From Azospirillum sp. TSH64 (GTDB taxonomy: Bacteria > Pseudomonadota > Alphaproteobacteria > Azospirillales > Azospirillaceae), in the NCBI RefSeq assembly GCF_003116035.1, contig NZ_LGQW01000015.1, positions 6,654,599 to 6,718,598 on the forward strand: 64,000 nucleotides of DNA, given 5' to 3'. Below, in pieces: positions 53,298-61,899 of this stretch; position 1 is the first letter of the stretch; each line of letters begins with the position of its first letter. The notes beneath the pieces were generated by a model. The model was not told the origin of the DNA. It searched no databases and saw only the letters and a program-made list of their open reading frames with translations. The position numbers and the translations under genes were made by a program.

Positions 53298-53323
53298 GTT
53301 CCGCAGAGTTTTTTTGCGAAGGG
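53298..53323 (+). repeat. GCAAAG-T6-GCAAAGGG element, copy 2
   Basis: The core CCGCAGAGTTTTTTTGCG (from GTT through GAAGGG) closely resembles the element at 51707-51731, with one extra T and three substitutions. It lies 3 bp after the fecR stop and about 80 bp before the receptor start, at a position suited to a FecI-dependent promoter region. Confidence 0.5.
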
Positions 53324-53369
53324 AGGTGAGGGACCGCCCTTCGGCCAGCGTCCTGTCTCACCGAATGGC

Positions 53370-53390
53370 AAATGCAACTCATTCGCATTT
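53370..53390. promoter_or_regulatory. Fur-like box before TonB receptor 1
   Basis: AAATGCAACTCATTCGCATTT, with AATGC/GCATT arms, matches the pattern of the boxes at 42289 and 51743 and ends 10 bp before the receptor ATG. Iron repression is inferred. Confidence 0.55.
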
Positions 53391-53400
53391 TTTGGGGGTC

Positions 53401-55899
53401 ATGGCGATGGTTGGTACTGGGGGGCGCCCGGCGGGCTGGATGGACAGGAGACAAACGGGTGGCCGGATCGGTTGGAAGCCGGTCCTGATGGGGATGCTGC
53501 TGGCGTCGACCGCCCTGCATGGCGCACAGGCAGCGTCCACCGCCGCGACCGTTCCGCAGGTGGCGCAGCAGACCGGCACGCGCGCCTTCGCCATCGCCGG
53601 CGGTCCCCTGCCGGGCGTGCTCGCCGCCTACGGGCAGGCCGCCGGGCTTCAGGTCCTCTATCCGACCGACATCGCGCAGGGCCTCTCCTCCCCCGGCGTG
53701 ACCGGAACCATGGCCCCGCGCGAGGCGCTGGTGCGTCTGCTGGCGGGGACCGGACTGACCGCGCGCTTCGTCGACGCCGACACGGTGACGCTGGAAAAGC
53801 CGGTCAGCGGCAGCGACGGCGCGACGATGCTCGACACCATGACGGTGCAGGGCGTCGCCTCCAGCGACCGCGGCCGCAGCGAGGGCAGCGGCTCCTATGC
53901 CGCCGCCGGCCCGTCGACCAGCGCCACCAAGCTCGACCTGACTCTGCGCGAGACGCCGCAGTCGGTCAGCGTGATGACCCGCCAGCGCATGGACGACCAG
54001 GGACTGAACGAGATCCGCGACGTTCTCAACCAGACCGTCGGCGTGTCGCGGCAGCAGTCCGGCGCACTCGGCGCCGACGGTTCCGAGATCTATGCCCGCG
54101 GCTTCGCCGTCAGCAATTATCAGGTCGACGGCATCCCGCGCTCGACGGTGTACGGCTTCGGCGACAGCATCTCCGACATGGCGCTGTTCGACCGTGTCGA
54201 GGTGGTGCGCGGGGCGGCCGGCCTGCTGAACGGCGTCGGCGATCCCTCCGCGGCGGTCAATCTGGTCCGCAAGCGTCCGACCCCGACCGTCCAGGGCTAT
54301 GTCCAGGGACAGGGCGGCTCCTGGAACCGCTACCGCGGCGAAGCGGATCTGTCCGGCCCGCTGGTCGAGAACGGCCGCCTGCGCGGGCGCGTCGTCGGCG
54401 CCTATCAGGACGGCGACAGCTTCATCGACCGGCTGCACGAACGCAAGAAGGTGCTCTACGGCGTTCTGGAGGCCGACGTCAGCGACGACACGCTTTGGAC
54501 CGTCGGGATCGAATACCAGAAGCACAGGTCGGACGACGCCTCGCGCGCCGGCTTTCCGCTGTTCTTCGCCGACGGCGGCAGGACGGACTTTTCGCGCTCC
54601 TTCAACAGTGGCGCCGACTGGGCCTATTTCACCCACGACAACCTGACCGTCTTCAGCGACGTGAAGCACCGCTTCGGCAATGGCTGGACGGCGACACTGA
54701 ATGTCGAGCACAGCACGCGCGAGTATGACGGCCTGCTCGGCTACGGCGTGCGCGGCAGCCTCAACCGCGACGGCACCGGCATGGGGATCTGGCCCGGCCG
54801 CTGGAATTCGACCCTGCAGCAGACCTCGATCAACGCCGACGTGACCGGTCCCTACGAGCTGTTCGGGCGGACGCACGACCTGATGGCCGGCGTCGGCGGC
54901 TATTACGCCAAGCGCAGCGGGCTCGACCATCCGCTCTGGTACATCGACGGCTACGACACCTCGATTTCCAACTACTACAGCTGGAACGGCCACATCGCCC
55001 AACCGACGCTGAACCCGACAGGCTGGTCGCAGACCAACGAACGGCAGATGGCGGCCTATCTCGCCACGCGGCTGCGGCCGACCGACGCCCTGTCCGTCAT
55101 CCTCGGCAGCCGCATCAGCCGCTGGGAGCAGAGCGAGGAGAGCCACCCATACGACGCTGCCGGCACCGCGGACAAGCGCTCGCAGAACGGCGTGCTCACC
55201 CCCTATGCCGGCATCGTCTTCGACGTGACCGACATCTGGTCGGTCTATGGCAGCTACACCAGCATCTTCAAGCCGCAGGACTACAAGGATGTCAGCGGCA
55301 AGAACCTCGACCCGATCGACGGCGACGCCTATGAGGCCGGCGTCAAGGCCGAGTTCTTCGGCGGCCGCCTGAACGCCAGCGCCGCCGTGTTCCTGATCCA
55401 GCAGGACAATCTGGCCGTCGCCGACAGCGGCCGCTTCACCCCGGACGGCGGGCAGGCCTACAAGGCGGCCAAGGGCGCCAAGAGCAAGGGCTTCGAGCTG
55501 GAGCTGACCGGCGAGATGCTGCCCGGCTGGCAGGTCGGCGGCGGCTTCGCCCACACCACCGTGAAGGACGCCAGCGGCCAGCGCCTGACGACCTATGTGC
55601 CGCGCGACACGTTGAAGATGTTCACCACCTACCGGCTGCCGGGCTCCTGGGACCGCCTGACCGTCGGCGGCAACGTCAAATGGCAGGGCGACATCTACAA
55701 CGGCACCGGCAGCCGGCGCACCGAGCAGAGCAGCTACGCCGTGGTGGACCTGATGACCCGCTACCAGATCACCGAGAAGGTCTCGGCAACGCTGAACGTC
55801 AACAACCTGTTCGACAAGAAATACATGACCAGCATCCAGTCCTACGGCTATTACGGCGAGCCGCGCAACGCGATGCTGTCCCTGCGGGCGAGCTGGTAA
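53401..55899 (+). CDS. TonB-dependent siderophore receptor 1 with STN signalling domain
   Basis: An 832-aa outer-membrane receptor of the FpvA/FecA type. Signal sequence around residues 20-45 (VLMGMLLASTALHGAQA), STN domain RAFAIAGGPLPGVLAAYGQAAGLQVLY to ARFVDADTVTLEKP (about 60-135), TonB box region, plug LRETPQSVSVMTRQRMDDQGL with IYARGFAVSNYQVDGI, then a 22-strand barrel whose last strand ends MLSLRASW. The STN domain signals to FecR 1, encoded just upstream. ATG 53401 is preceded by GGGGG and by a Fur-like box; longer readings overlap that box. The ligand, a ferric siderophore, is not identifiable. Confidence 0.9.
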   Translation: MAMVGTGGRPAGWMDRRQTGGRIGWKPVLMGMLLASTALHGAQAASTAATVPQVAQQTGTRAFAIAGGPLPGVLAAYGQAAGLQVLYPTDIAQGLSSPGVTGTMAPREALVRLLAGTGLTARFVDADTVTLEKPVSGSDGATMLDTMTVQGVASSDRGRSEGSGSYAAAGPSTSATKLDLTLRETPQSVSVMTRQRMDDQGLNEIRDVLNQTVGVSRQQSGALGADGSEIYARGFAVSNYQVDGIPRSTVYGFGDSISDMALFDRVEVVRGAAGLLNGVGDPSAAVNLVRKRPTPTVQGYVQGQGGSWNRYRGEADLSGPLVENGRLRGRVVGAYQDGDSFIDRLHERKKVLYGVLEADVSDDTLWTVGIEYQKHRSDDASRAGFPLFFADGGRTDFSRSFNSGADWAYFTHDNLTVFSDVKHRFGNGWTATLNVEHSTREYDGLLGYGVRGSLNRDGTGMGIWPGRWNSTLQQTSINADVTGPYELFGRTHDLMAGVGGYYAKRSGLDHPLWYIDGYDTSISNYYSWNGHIAQPTLNPTGWSQTNERQMAAYLATRLRPTDALSVILGSRISRWEQSEESHPYDAAGTADKRSQNGVLTPYAGIVFDVTDIWSVYGSYTSIFKPQDYKDVSGKNLDPIDGDAYEAGVKAEFFGGRLNASAAVFLIQQDNLAVADSGRFTPDGGQAYKAAKGAKSKGFELELTGEMLPGWQVGGGFAHTTVKDASGQRLTTYVPRDTLKMFTTYRLPGSWDRLTVGGNVKWQGDIYNGTGSRRTEQSSYAVVDLMTRYQITEKVSATLNVNNLFDKKYMTSIQSYGYYGEPRNAMLSLRASW

Positions 55900-55948
55900 G
55901 CCTGGGATGGGAACGGGGGATGTCCGGACCGGGCGTCTCCCGCTAATA

Positions 55949-55965
55949 AGAATGGTTCGCATTCT
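55949..55965. promoter_or_regulatory. Fur-like dyad before ECF sigma 2
   Basis: AGAATGGTTCGCATTCT pairs AGAATG with CATTCT and resembles the other Fur-like boxes. It lies about 150 bp before the second sigma gene and 50 bp after receptor 1. Apart from this dyad I see nothing in the 212-bp gap. Confidence 0.5.
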
Positions 55966-56111
55966 AAGCTCGGTGCGGCTATACCGGTGGGGCCGGCGTT
56001 CCGGGCGATGGCCCGATGGCTGCCGGCTTCCCCGCCCCCGGCAATCCGCGCATCCGTGACCGATACCCTCCGCCCTCCCCTCCTCGAAGACACCCGGCCC
56101 CGGCGCGCCCG

Positions 56112-56636
56112 ATGACAGGCGCCGTCGGCACATGGGCGCGCAAGATCGCCGAGCTGTTCGATGCGCATCGGCTGCGGGTGGAGCGTGCCATCGCGCGGCG
56201 GACCGGCGATCCGCAGACGGCGGGCGATCTGGCGCAGGATGCCTTCCTGCGGCTGGCCCGCCTGCCCGACGGCGAGGAGGTCCAGAATCCGGCGGGCCTG
56301 CTCTATGTTGTGGCCGACCGCATCGCGCTCGACCATTGCCGGGCCGCCCGGCGCCAGCGCCTGCGCGAGGCCGGGCCGCCCGGCGACGATCTGCCGGCCG
56401 CCGGCCCCGCTGCCGACGCGCTGGTCGAGCGGACCCAGACCATGGCCCGGCTGCGCGGCGCCATCGATGCCCTGCCCCCCAAGACCCGCGAGGTGTTCCT
56501 GCTCTACCATGTCGAAGGGCTGCCCTACCGCGCCATCGGCGAGCGGCTGGGCATCTCGCCGCGCACGGTGGAGTACCATCTGCGCACCGCACTGGAGCAG
56601 TGCCGCGCCCACATGAAACGGCGTCCGCTGCGCTGA
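56112..56636 (+). CDS. FecI-like ECF sigma factor 2
   Basis: A 174-aa ECF sigma factor of the iron-starvation group. Region 2: DLAQDAFLRLARLPDGEEVQNPAGLLYVVADRIALDHCRAARR; region 4: AIDALPPKTREVFLLYHVEGLPYRAIGERLGISPRTVEYHLRTAL. It has diverged strongly from the first FecI at sequence level but shares its gene order. An upstream in-frame ATG at 56016 would add a Pro/Arg-rich segment, so ATG 56112 is chosen. The anti-sigma gene starts about 100 bp downstream. Confidence 0.87.
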   Translation: MTGAVGTWARKIAELFDAHRLRVERAIARRTGDPQTAGDLAQDAFLRLARLPDGEEVQNPAGLLYVVADRIALDHCRAARRQRLREAGPPGDDLPAAGPAADALVERTQTMARLRGAIDALPPKTREVFLLYHVEGLPYRAIGERLGISPRTVEYHLRTALEQCRAHMKRRPLR

Positions 56637-56735
56637 CGGGCGGAGCCCGCGTCCCGTCGGGTCATTTTCTTTGAGGGATCGGGCTGCGCCGGTCGTCTTC
56701 CATCACACGAGGCAAACAGGAGCTTGCGGCAGGAC

Positions 56736-57779
56736 GTGACGGATCATTGGGATGACCAGCGCAGGGGAGCGCCAGAGAATGGATCCGACATTGACGGATC
56801 CAATGAGGACCGGCTGTTCTCCGAAGCCAACGCGTGGTTCTTCCGCCTGCAATCCGACGACCACACCCCGGCCGAGCGTGCCGCCTTCGCCGAATGGCTG
56901 GCCCGCAGCCCCGCCCATGCCGATGCCTGGACCGGCCTGCAAAGCCTGCTGCACGACCTGAAGGAGCCGGCCCGTGCGGCCCACCGTGCCGCCTATGCCG
57001 GGTCGCGCCGCGCGCCGTCCCGCCGCCCGGCGGCATTTGGCGGTGTCCGGCGCTTCGCCGCGGCGCTGGCGGTCCTGCTGGTTGTCGGCGGGCTCGGCGT
57101 CTGGCGTGGACCGACGCTCTACCAGGATGCCGTCGCCGATCAGGTCACTGCGGCCGGACAGCGCCGGACAGTGGCCTTGCCGGACGGCTCCACCGCCGAG
57201 ATGAACGGCGGCACCGCGCTGGCGCTCGATTTCCGGGACGGCGAGAGACGCGTCCGCATCCTGCGCGGGGAGGCGTGGTTCCACGTCACCCGCGACCCCG
57301 ACCATCCCTTCGTCGTCGATGGCGGGGCCGGCGCCGCCCGCGTGCTGGGCACCCAGTTCAGCGTCCGGCGCGAGGACGGGCGCACGACCGTCACCGTCGG
57401 CGACGGGCTGGTGGAGGTCTCCGCCCATCCCGGCACCGACAGCCACGCCCCCTGGCCCGACAGCGTCCGCCTGCGCGCCGGCGAAAGTGCGGAGGCCGGT
57501 CCGCTCGGCCTGAGCGGGCCGCGGCCGGCCGATCCCGCCGTCGCCTTCGCCTGGCGCCAGGGGCAGATCGTCTTCCGCCAGCAGTCGCTGGCCTCCGTCA
57601 TCGCCGCGCTGAACGCGCAATGGCCGGGCCGGGTGGTCCTGCTGAACGACGAGGCGGCGGAGCGCGTGGTCTCCGGCGTCTTCGCGCTAGACCGCCCGGA
57701 TGCCGTCTTCGATGCGCTGGAACGCGGCCTCGGCGTCCACGCCACCCGCATCACCCCCTATCTGACCCTGCTGCGCTGA
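56736..57779 (+). CDS. FecR-like anti-sigma/sensor protein 2
   Basis: A 347-aa regulator with an N-terminal sigma-binding segment (FSEANAWFFRLQSDDHTPAERAAFAEWLARSPAHADAWTGLQ), one span (RRFAAALAVLLVVGGLGVWRG, about 105-125) and a periplasmic FecR domain (RRTVALPDGSTAEMNGGTALALDF, EAWFHVTRDPDHPFVVDGGAGAARVLGTQFSVRR). The C-terminus IAALNAQWPGRVVLLNDEAAERVVSGVF is the STN-like part. Start uncertain: GTG 56736 or TTG 56724 near AGGAG; no ATG fits. It presumably pairs with ECF sigma 2 and receptor 2. Confidence 0.85.
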   Translation: MTDHWDDQRRGAPENGSDIDGSNEDRLFSEANAWFFRLQSDDHTPAERAAFAEWLARSPAHADAWTGLQSLLHDLKEPARAAHRAAYAGSRRAPSRRPAAFGGVRRFAAALAVLLVVGGLGVWRGPTLYQDAVADQVTAAGQRRTVALPDGSTAEMNGGTALALDFRDGERRVRILRGEAWFHVTRDPDHPFVVDGGAGAARVLGTQFSVRREDGRTTVTVGDGLVEVSAHPGTDSHAPWPDSVRLRAGESAEAGPLGLSGPRPADPAVAFAWRQGQIVFRQQSLASVIAALNAQWPGRVVLLNDEAAERVVSGVFALDRPDAVFDALERGLGVHATRITPYLTLLR

Positions 57780-57851
57780 AAAATGCTGCTGGCCTGAAAA
57801 AAATCGGCAGGCCTGAAAAAACCTCCCAGGGATCCCCGCCGTCCCATCGTC

Positions 57852-60461
57852 ATGTCCGGGAAAGAAGAGAATGAGACGCAGTCGCAGAACGCGGCGCGGT
57901 CTCTCACCGGATATCAGAGGCGAGCGATGGCATTGGCGAAGTTTGGGGCGAAGTTTGGCATGAAGAGCGGATCTCGGGGCGGTGACCATGGTGGTCCGTC
58001 CGGCCGCTTGGTCCTGAAGCGGCGGTTCCAGAAGCGGCGGTTCCTGGGGCGGCTGCTGGCGACGACGGTGCTGATCGCGCCGGGGCTGCTGCTGCCCGGC
58101 ATTCCCGCGGCGATGGCGCAAACGAACCCGGCCGGCCCCTCCGCAAACGCCGTCAGCTTCGCCATCGCGCCGCAGTCGGTCGACGGGGCGCTCGCCGCCT
58201 TCTCCGCCGCCACCCGCATCCAGGTGCTGACCCCCGGCGCCGTGACCCAGGGCGTCGCCTCCCCCGGCGTCAGCGGGGCGATGACCGCGCGCGAGGGGCT
58301 GAACCGCCTGCTGTCCGGCACCGGGCTGGTCGCCCGCTTCCTCAACACCGAAACCGTCACGGTCGAACGCGTGGCGGCGGGTGGCGCCGTCCAGCTCGAC
58401 CCGGTGCAGATCGAAGGCAACCGGACCGCCGGCGGCCCCGGCGCCCTGCCCCCGGCCTTTGCCGGCGGGCAGGTGGCGCGCGGCGGGCGCATTGGCGCGC
58501 TCGGCAACCAGGATGCGATGGACGTTCCGTTCTCCGTCACCGGCTACACCGCCGAGACCATCCGCAACCAGCAGGCGGAGACGATCGCCGACGTGCTGGC
58601 CAACGACCCGGCGGTGCGCAGCAGCCTCGGCTACGGCAATTTCGCGGAAAGCTTCGTCATCCGCGGCTTCCAGCTGGCGGGAGAGGATCTGTCGGTCGAC
58701 GGCCTCTATGGTACGGCGCCGCGCCAGATCGTCGCCACCAACATGTTCGAACGGGTTGAGGTCCTGAAGGGCGCCAACGCCTTCCTGAACGGGGCGGCCC
58801 CCAGCGGCTCCGGCATCGGCGGCGGCGTCAACCTCGTGCCCAAGCGGGCGGAGGACGAACCGCTGACCCGCCTGACCGCCAGCTATGCCATGGACAGCCG
58901 GCTCGGCCTGTCCGCCGATGTCGGCCGCCGCTTCGGCGACGCCAACCAGTTCGGCGTGCGCGTCAACGCCGCGGTCCGCGGCGGCGACACCGCCGTCGAC
59001 GACGAGGAGCGGACGCTGAAGCTCGGCTCCCTGGCGCTGGACTACCGCGGCGAGCGCGCCCGGGTGACGCTCGACGTCGGCACCCAGACCCAGCGGGTGG
59101 AGCAGGGCCGCCCGGTGGTCTATTTCGGCAGCTTCGTCCCGGCCGTGCCCTCGGCCTCGCAGAACTACGCGCAGCCCTGGACCTATTCGCAGATGCGCGA
59201 CACCTTCGGGCAGCTCCGCGCCGAATACGACATCCTGCCCAACCTGACCGCCTACGGCGCCTTCGGCCTGCGCAGCATGCGCGAGGACGGCGACTACGGC
59301 TCCCCCACCGTCACGCGGCCCGACGGCACCGGCACGGTCAGGCGCCTGACCGTCCCGCGCGAGGATTTCACCAGCACCGGCCAGGCCGGCGTCCGGGCCG
59401 ACTTGCACACCGGCCCGGTCCGCCACCAGCTGAACGCCGGCGCCTCGGCGCTGCGGACCACCAACAACAACGGCTTCGAGTTCGGCACCACCACCGCCAT
59501 CAACCTCTACCGCATGGTCGGCATGCCGCGTTCGGTGACGACCTCGGCCAGCGGCATGACGGGCGACCTGCCGAAGGTCAGCGAGTCGGTGCTGCGCAGC
59601 GTCTACGCCTCCGACACGCTGTCGATCCTGGACGACCGGGTGATGCTCACCGCCGGCCTGCGCCAGCAGAACATCCAGGTCCGCGGCTACAACCGGGCCA
59701 ACGGCGCCCGCACCTCCGATTACGACCAGTCGGCGCTGACGCCGGTGGTCGGGCTGGTGGTGAAGCCGCTGAAGGAACTGTCGCTCTACGCCAACCGGAT
59801 CGAAGGGCTGGCCCAGGGTCCGACCGCCCCGTCCACCGCCGCCAATGCCGGGGAGATCTTCGAGCCCTACCGCTCCGTCCAGTACGAGGTCGGCGGCAAG
59901 CTCGATTTCGGCAGCTTCGGCGGCTCGCTGTCGCTGTTCCAGACCACCCAGCCCAGCGGCGTCACCGACGCCTTCACCCGCCTCTACAGCGTGTCCGGCG
60001 AACAGCGCAACCGCGGCATCGAGCTGATGCTGTATGGCGAGCCGGTGCAGGGCCTGCGCCTGCTGGGCGGCGCCACCTTCATCGATCCGGAACTGACCGA
60101 CACCGGCAACGCCGCGACCGAAGGCAAGGACGCCGTCGGCGTGCCGCGCCACCAGTTCAACGCCAACGTCGAATGGGACCTGCCCTTCCTTCCCGCCTCC
60201 TTCCCCACCGTGACGCTGACCGGCCGCGTGATCCACACCGGGGCGCAGTATCTCAATACCGCCAACACGCTGAAGATCCCGAGCTGGACCCGCTTCGACG
60301 TCGGCGCGCGGATGATCGCCGACGTCCAGAACCGTCCGGTCACCATCCGCGCGGCGGTGGAGAATGTGACCGACAAGGCCTATTGGGCGTCGGCCTACGG
60401 CGGCTACCTGAGCCAGGGCGCCCCGCTGACGGCCAAGCTGTCCGTCTCGGTCGATTTCTGA
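57852..60461 (+). CDS. TonB-dependent siderophore receptor 2 with STN domain
   Basis: An 869-aa outer-membrane receptor. It has an unusually long N-terminus of about 70 residues before the hydrophobic signal core (LLATTVLIAPGLLLPGIPAAMA), including a small direct repeat KRRFQKRRF; a later start (for example ATG 57927) is possible. The STN domain follows (VSFAIAPQSVDGALAAFSAATRIQVLTPG to TVTVERV), then plug NQQAETIADVLANDPAVRSSLGYG and FVIRGFQLAGEDLSVDGLYG, and a barrel ending LSVSVDF with the canonical terminal Phe. It completes the second FecI-FecR-receptor cassette. No Fur-like box is seen directly before it; two GGCCTGAAAAAA copies lie at 57791 and 57810. Confidence 0.9.
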   Translation: MSGKEENETQSQNAARSLTGYQRRAMALAKFGAKFGMKSGSRGGDHGGPSGRLVLKRRFQKRRFLGRLLATTVLIAPGLLLPGIPAAMAQTNPAGPSANAVSFAIAPQSVDGALAAFSAATRIQVLTPGAVTQGVASPGVSGAMTAREGLNRLLSGTGLVARFLNTETVTVERVAAGGAVQLDPVQIEGNRTAGGPGALPPAFAGGQVARGGRIGALGNQDAMDVPFSVTGYTAETIRNQQAETIADVLANDPAVRSSLGYGNFAESFVIRGFQLAGEDLSVDGLYGTAPRQIVATNMFERVEVLKGANAFLNGAAPSGSGIGGGVNLVPKRAEDEPLTRLTASYAMDSRLGLSADVGRRFGDANQFGVRVNAAVRGGDTAVDDEERTLKLGSLALDYRGERARVTLDVGTQTQRVEQGRPVVYFGSFVPAVPSASQNYAQPWTYSQMRDTFGQLRAEYDILPNLTAYGAFGLRSMREDGDYGSPTVTRPDGTGTVRRLTVPREDFTSTGQAGVRADLHTGPVRHQLNAGASALRTTNNNGFEFGTTTAINLYRMVGMPRSVTTSASGMTGDLPKVSESVLRSVYASDTLSILDDRVMLTAGLRQQNIQVRGYNRANGARTSDYDQSALTPVVGLVVKPLKELSLYANRIEGLAQGPTAPSTAANAGEIFEPYRSVQYEVGGKLDFGSFGGSLSLFQTTQPSGVTDAFTRLYSVSGEQRNRGIELMLYGEPVQGLRLLGGATFIDPELTDTGNAATEGKDAVGVPRHQFNANVEWDLPFLPASFPTVTLTGRVIHTGAQYLNTANTLKIPSWTRFDVGARMIADVQNRPVTIRAAVENVTDKAYWASAYGGYLSQGAPLTAKLSVSVDF

Positions 60462-60501
60462 CCGGCCGGCAGAGTGTTGACGGCGGCATGAGGAGCTTGC
60501 G

Positions 60502-61650
60502 ATGACCAACCGAACCATCCGGGCCTGGACGCTGATCCACAAATGGACCAGCCTGATCTGCACGGTCTTCATGCTGCTGCTGTGCCTGACCGGCCTGCCG
60601 CTGATCTTCCATGACGAGATCGAGGCCCTGACGGCGGAACACACCCTGCCGCCGATGCCGGCCGAAACGCCGCTGAAGTCGCTGGACGAGGCGGTGGCGA
60701 CGGCGCTGGCGACCTACCCCGGCGAGCGTCCGCTGTTCCTCAGCTTCGACGAGGACCGGCCGGTGGTGAACGTCACCACCGGACCGGGCGCCCGCCCGCC
60801 GGTGTCGCAGATGCACATCTCCGCCATCGACCTGCGCAGCACGCGGATCCTGGCCGACCTGAACGACGACAAGGGCTTCATGCATGTGATGCTGCGCCTG
60901 CACGTCGACATGTTCGCCGGCCTGCCCGGCGAGCTGTTCCTGGGGTTCATGGGCTTCCTGCTGTTCGTCGCCACCCTGTCGGGCGTGGTGATCTACGCCC
61001 CCTTCATGCGCAAGCTGTCCTTCGGCACCGTGCGGGCCGGGCGCAGCAGGCGGCTGAAATGGCTCGACCTGCACAACATGCTGGGCATCGTCACGCTGAT
61101 GTGGGTGGTGGTGGTCGGGCTGACCGGCGTCATCAACACCCTGTCGGTGCCGCTGGTCGCCTACTGGCGCTCCAACGAGCTGGCGGCGATGATCGCCCCC
61201 TACGCCGGCAAGCCGGTCCCGGAGCGCTTCGCCTCCGTCGATGCCGCCGTCCGCACCGCGATGGAGGCGGCTCCCGGCATGCGCCCGCAATTCATCGCCT
61301 TCCCCGGCGTGCGCTTCTCCAGCAACCACCATTACGCGGTCTGGCTGAAGGGAGCCACGCCGGCCACCAACCGCATCCTGACCCCCGCCCTGATCGATGC
61401 CGAGACCGGGGCCTTCACCGACATGCGCTCCATGCCCTGGTACATGCTGGCGCTGCGGCTGTCGCAGCCGCTGCATTTCGGCGATTACGGCGGGTTGCCG
61501 ATGAAGATCCTGTGGGCGGTGCTTGACGTGCTGACCATCGTCATCCTCGGCAGCGGCCTCTATCTCTGGGTCGCCCGCCGCCGCACCGCGCAGGACCACG
61601 CCGCCGCCGCTCCCGGCCTGCGCAGCGCCGTCGGGGACGCTGCGGAATGA
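60502..61650 (+). CDS. PepSY-associated membrane protein (siderophore reductase-like)
   Basis: A 382-aa inner-membrane PepSY_TM protein: spans at WTSLICTVFMLLLCLTGLPLIF near residue 25, at LFLGFMGFLLFVATLSGVVIY near 150, MLGIVTLMWVVVVGLTGVINTL near 195 and at the C-terminus LWAVLDVLTIVILGSGLYLW. Histidines flank spans (LIHKWTS, LRLHVDM, DLHNMLG). Homologues such as FoxB and FpvG help release iron from imported ferrisiderophores by reduction. It sits 40 bp after receptor 2 with a GGAG before the ATG, so it probably handles that receptor's ligand. Only moderate resemblance to the PepSY protein at 42358. Confidence 0.85.
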   Translation: MTNRTIRAWTLIHKWTSLICTVFMLLLCLTGLPLIFHDEIEALTAEHTLPPMPAETPLKSLDEAVATALATYPGERPLFLSFDEDRPVVNVTTGPGARPPVSQMHISAIDLRSTRILADLNDDKGFMHVMLRLHVDMFAGLPGELFLGFMGFLLFVATLSGVVIYAPFMRKLSFGTVRAGRSRRLKWLDLHNMLGIVTLMWVVVVGLTGVINTLSVPLVAYWRSNELAAMIAPYAGKPVPERFASVDAAVRTAMEAAPGMRPQFIAFPGVRFSSNHHYAVWLKGATPATNRILTPALIDAETGAFTDMRSMPWYMLALRLSQPLHFGDYGGLPMKILWAVLDVLTIVILGSGLYLWVARRRTAQDHAAAAPGLRSAVGDAAE

Positions 61651-61832
61651 AGCCGCGCGCGCCCCTCCCCCTGCTGGCGATCTTCGGCATTCCCGCCGCA
61701 ATCGCGCTCGTCACCGCCGCCGGGCTGGTCACCGCCCTGCTGGACGACGGGCTGGTGGACGCCCTGTCCTGGGCGGCGCTGTCGGTGCCCGTGCTGGCCG
61801 CAGCCTGGTCCTGGCGGAACCGCGAGCGCTGA
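61647..61832 (+). CDS. 61-aa membrane protein, PepSY partner
   Basis: A short protein with two hydrophobic helices (PLLAIFGIPAAIALVTAAGLVTALL and ALSWAALSVPVLAAAWSW) separated by an acidic turn, and a basic tail. It overlaps the PepSY gene by 4 bp, so it is genuinely translated with it. Similar tiny proteins accompany siderophore receptor/PepSY genes; function unknown. Confidence 0.7.
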   Translation: MKPRAPLPLLAIFGIPAAIALVTAAGLVTALLDDGLVDALSWAALSVPVLAAAWSWRNRER

Positions 61833-61862
61833 CGGCCCCTTCCGGCGCTGCCCCCGGCGGCC

Positions 61863-61893
61863 TGCGGGGGCCCCGGTTTCCCAGGCCCCCGCA
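61863..61893. terminator. Bidirectional hairpin between convergent genes
   Basis: TGCGGGGGCC (61863-61872) and GGCCCCCGCA (61884-61893) form a perfect 10-bp stem with an 11-nt loop, between the 61-aa gene and the convergent sulfatase stop. No U-tract on either side. Confidence 0.65.
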
Positions 61894-61899
61894 TCCCCG

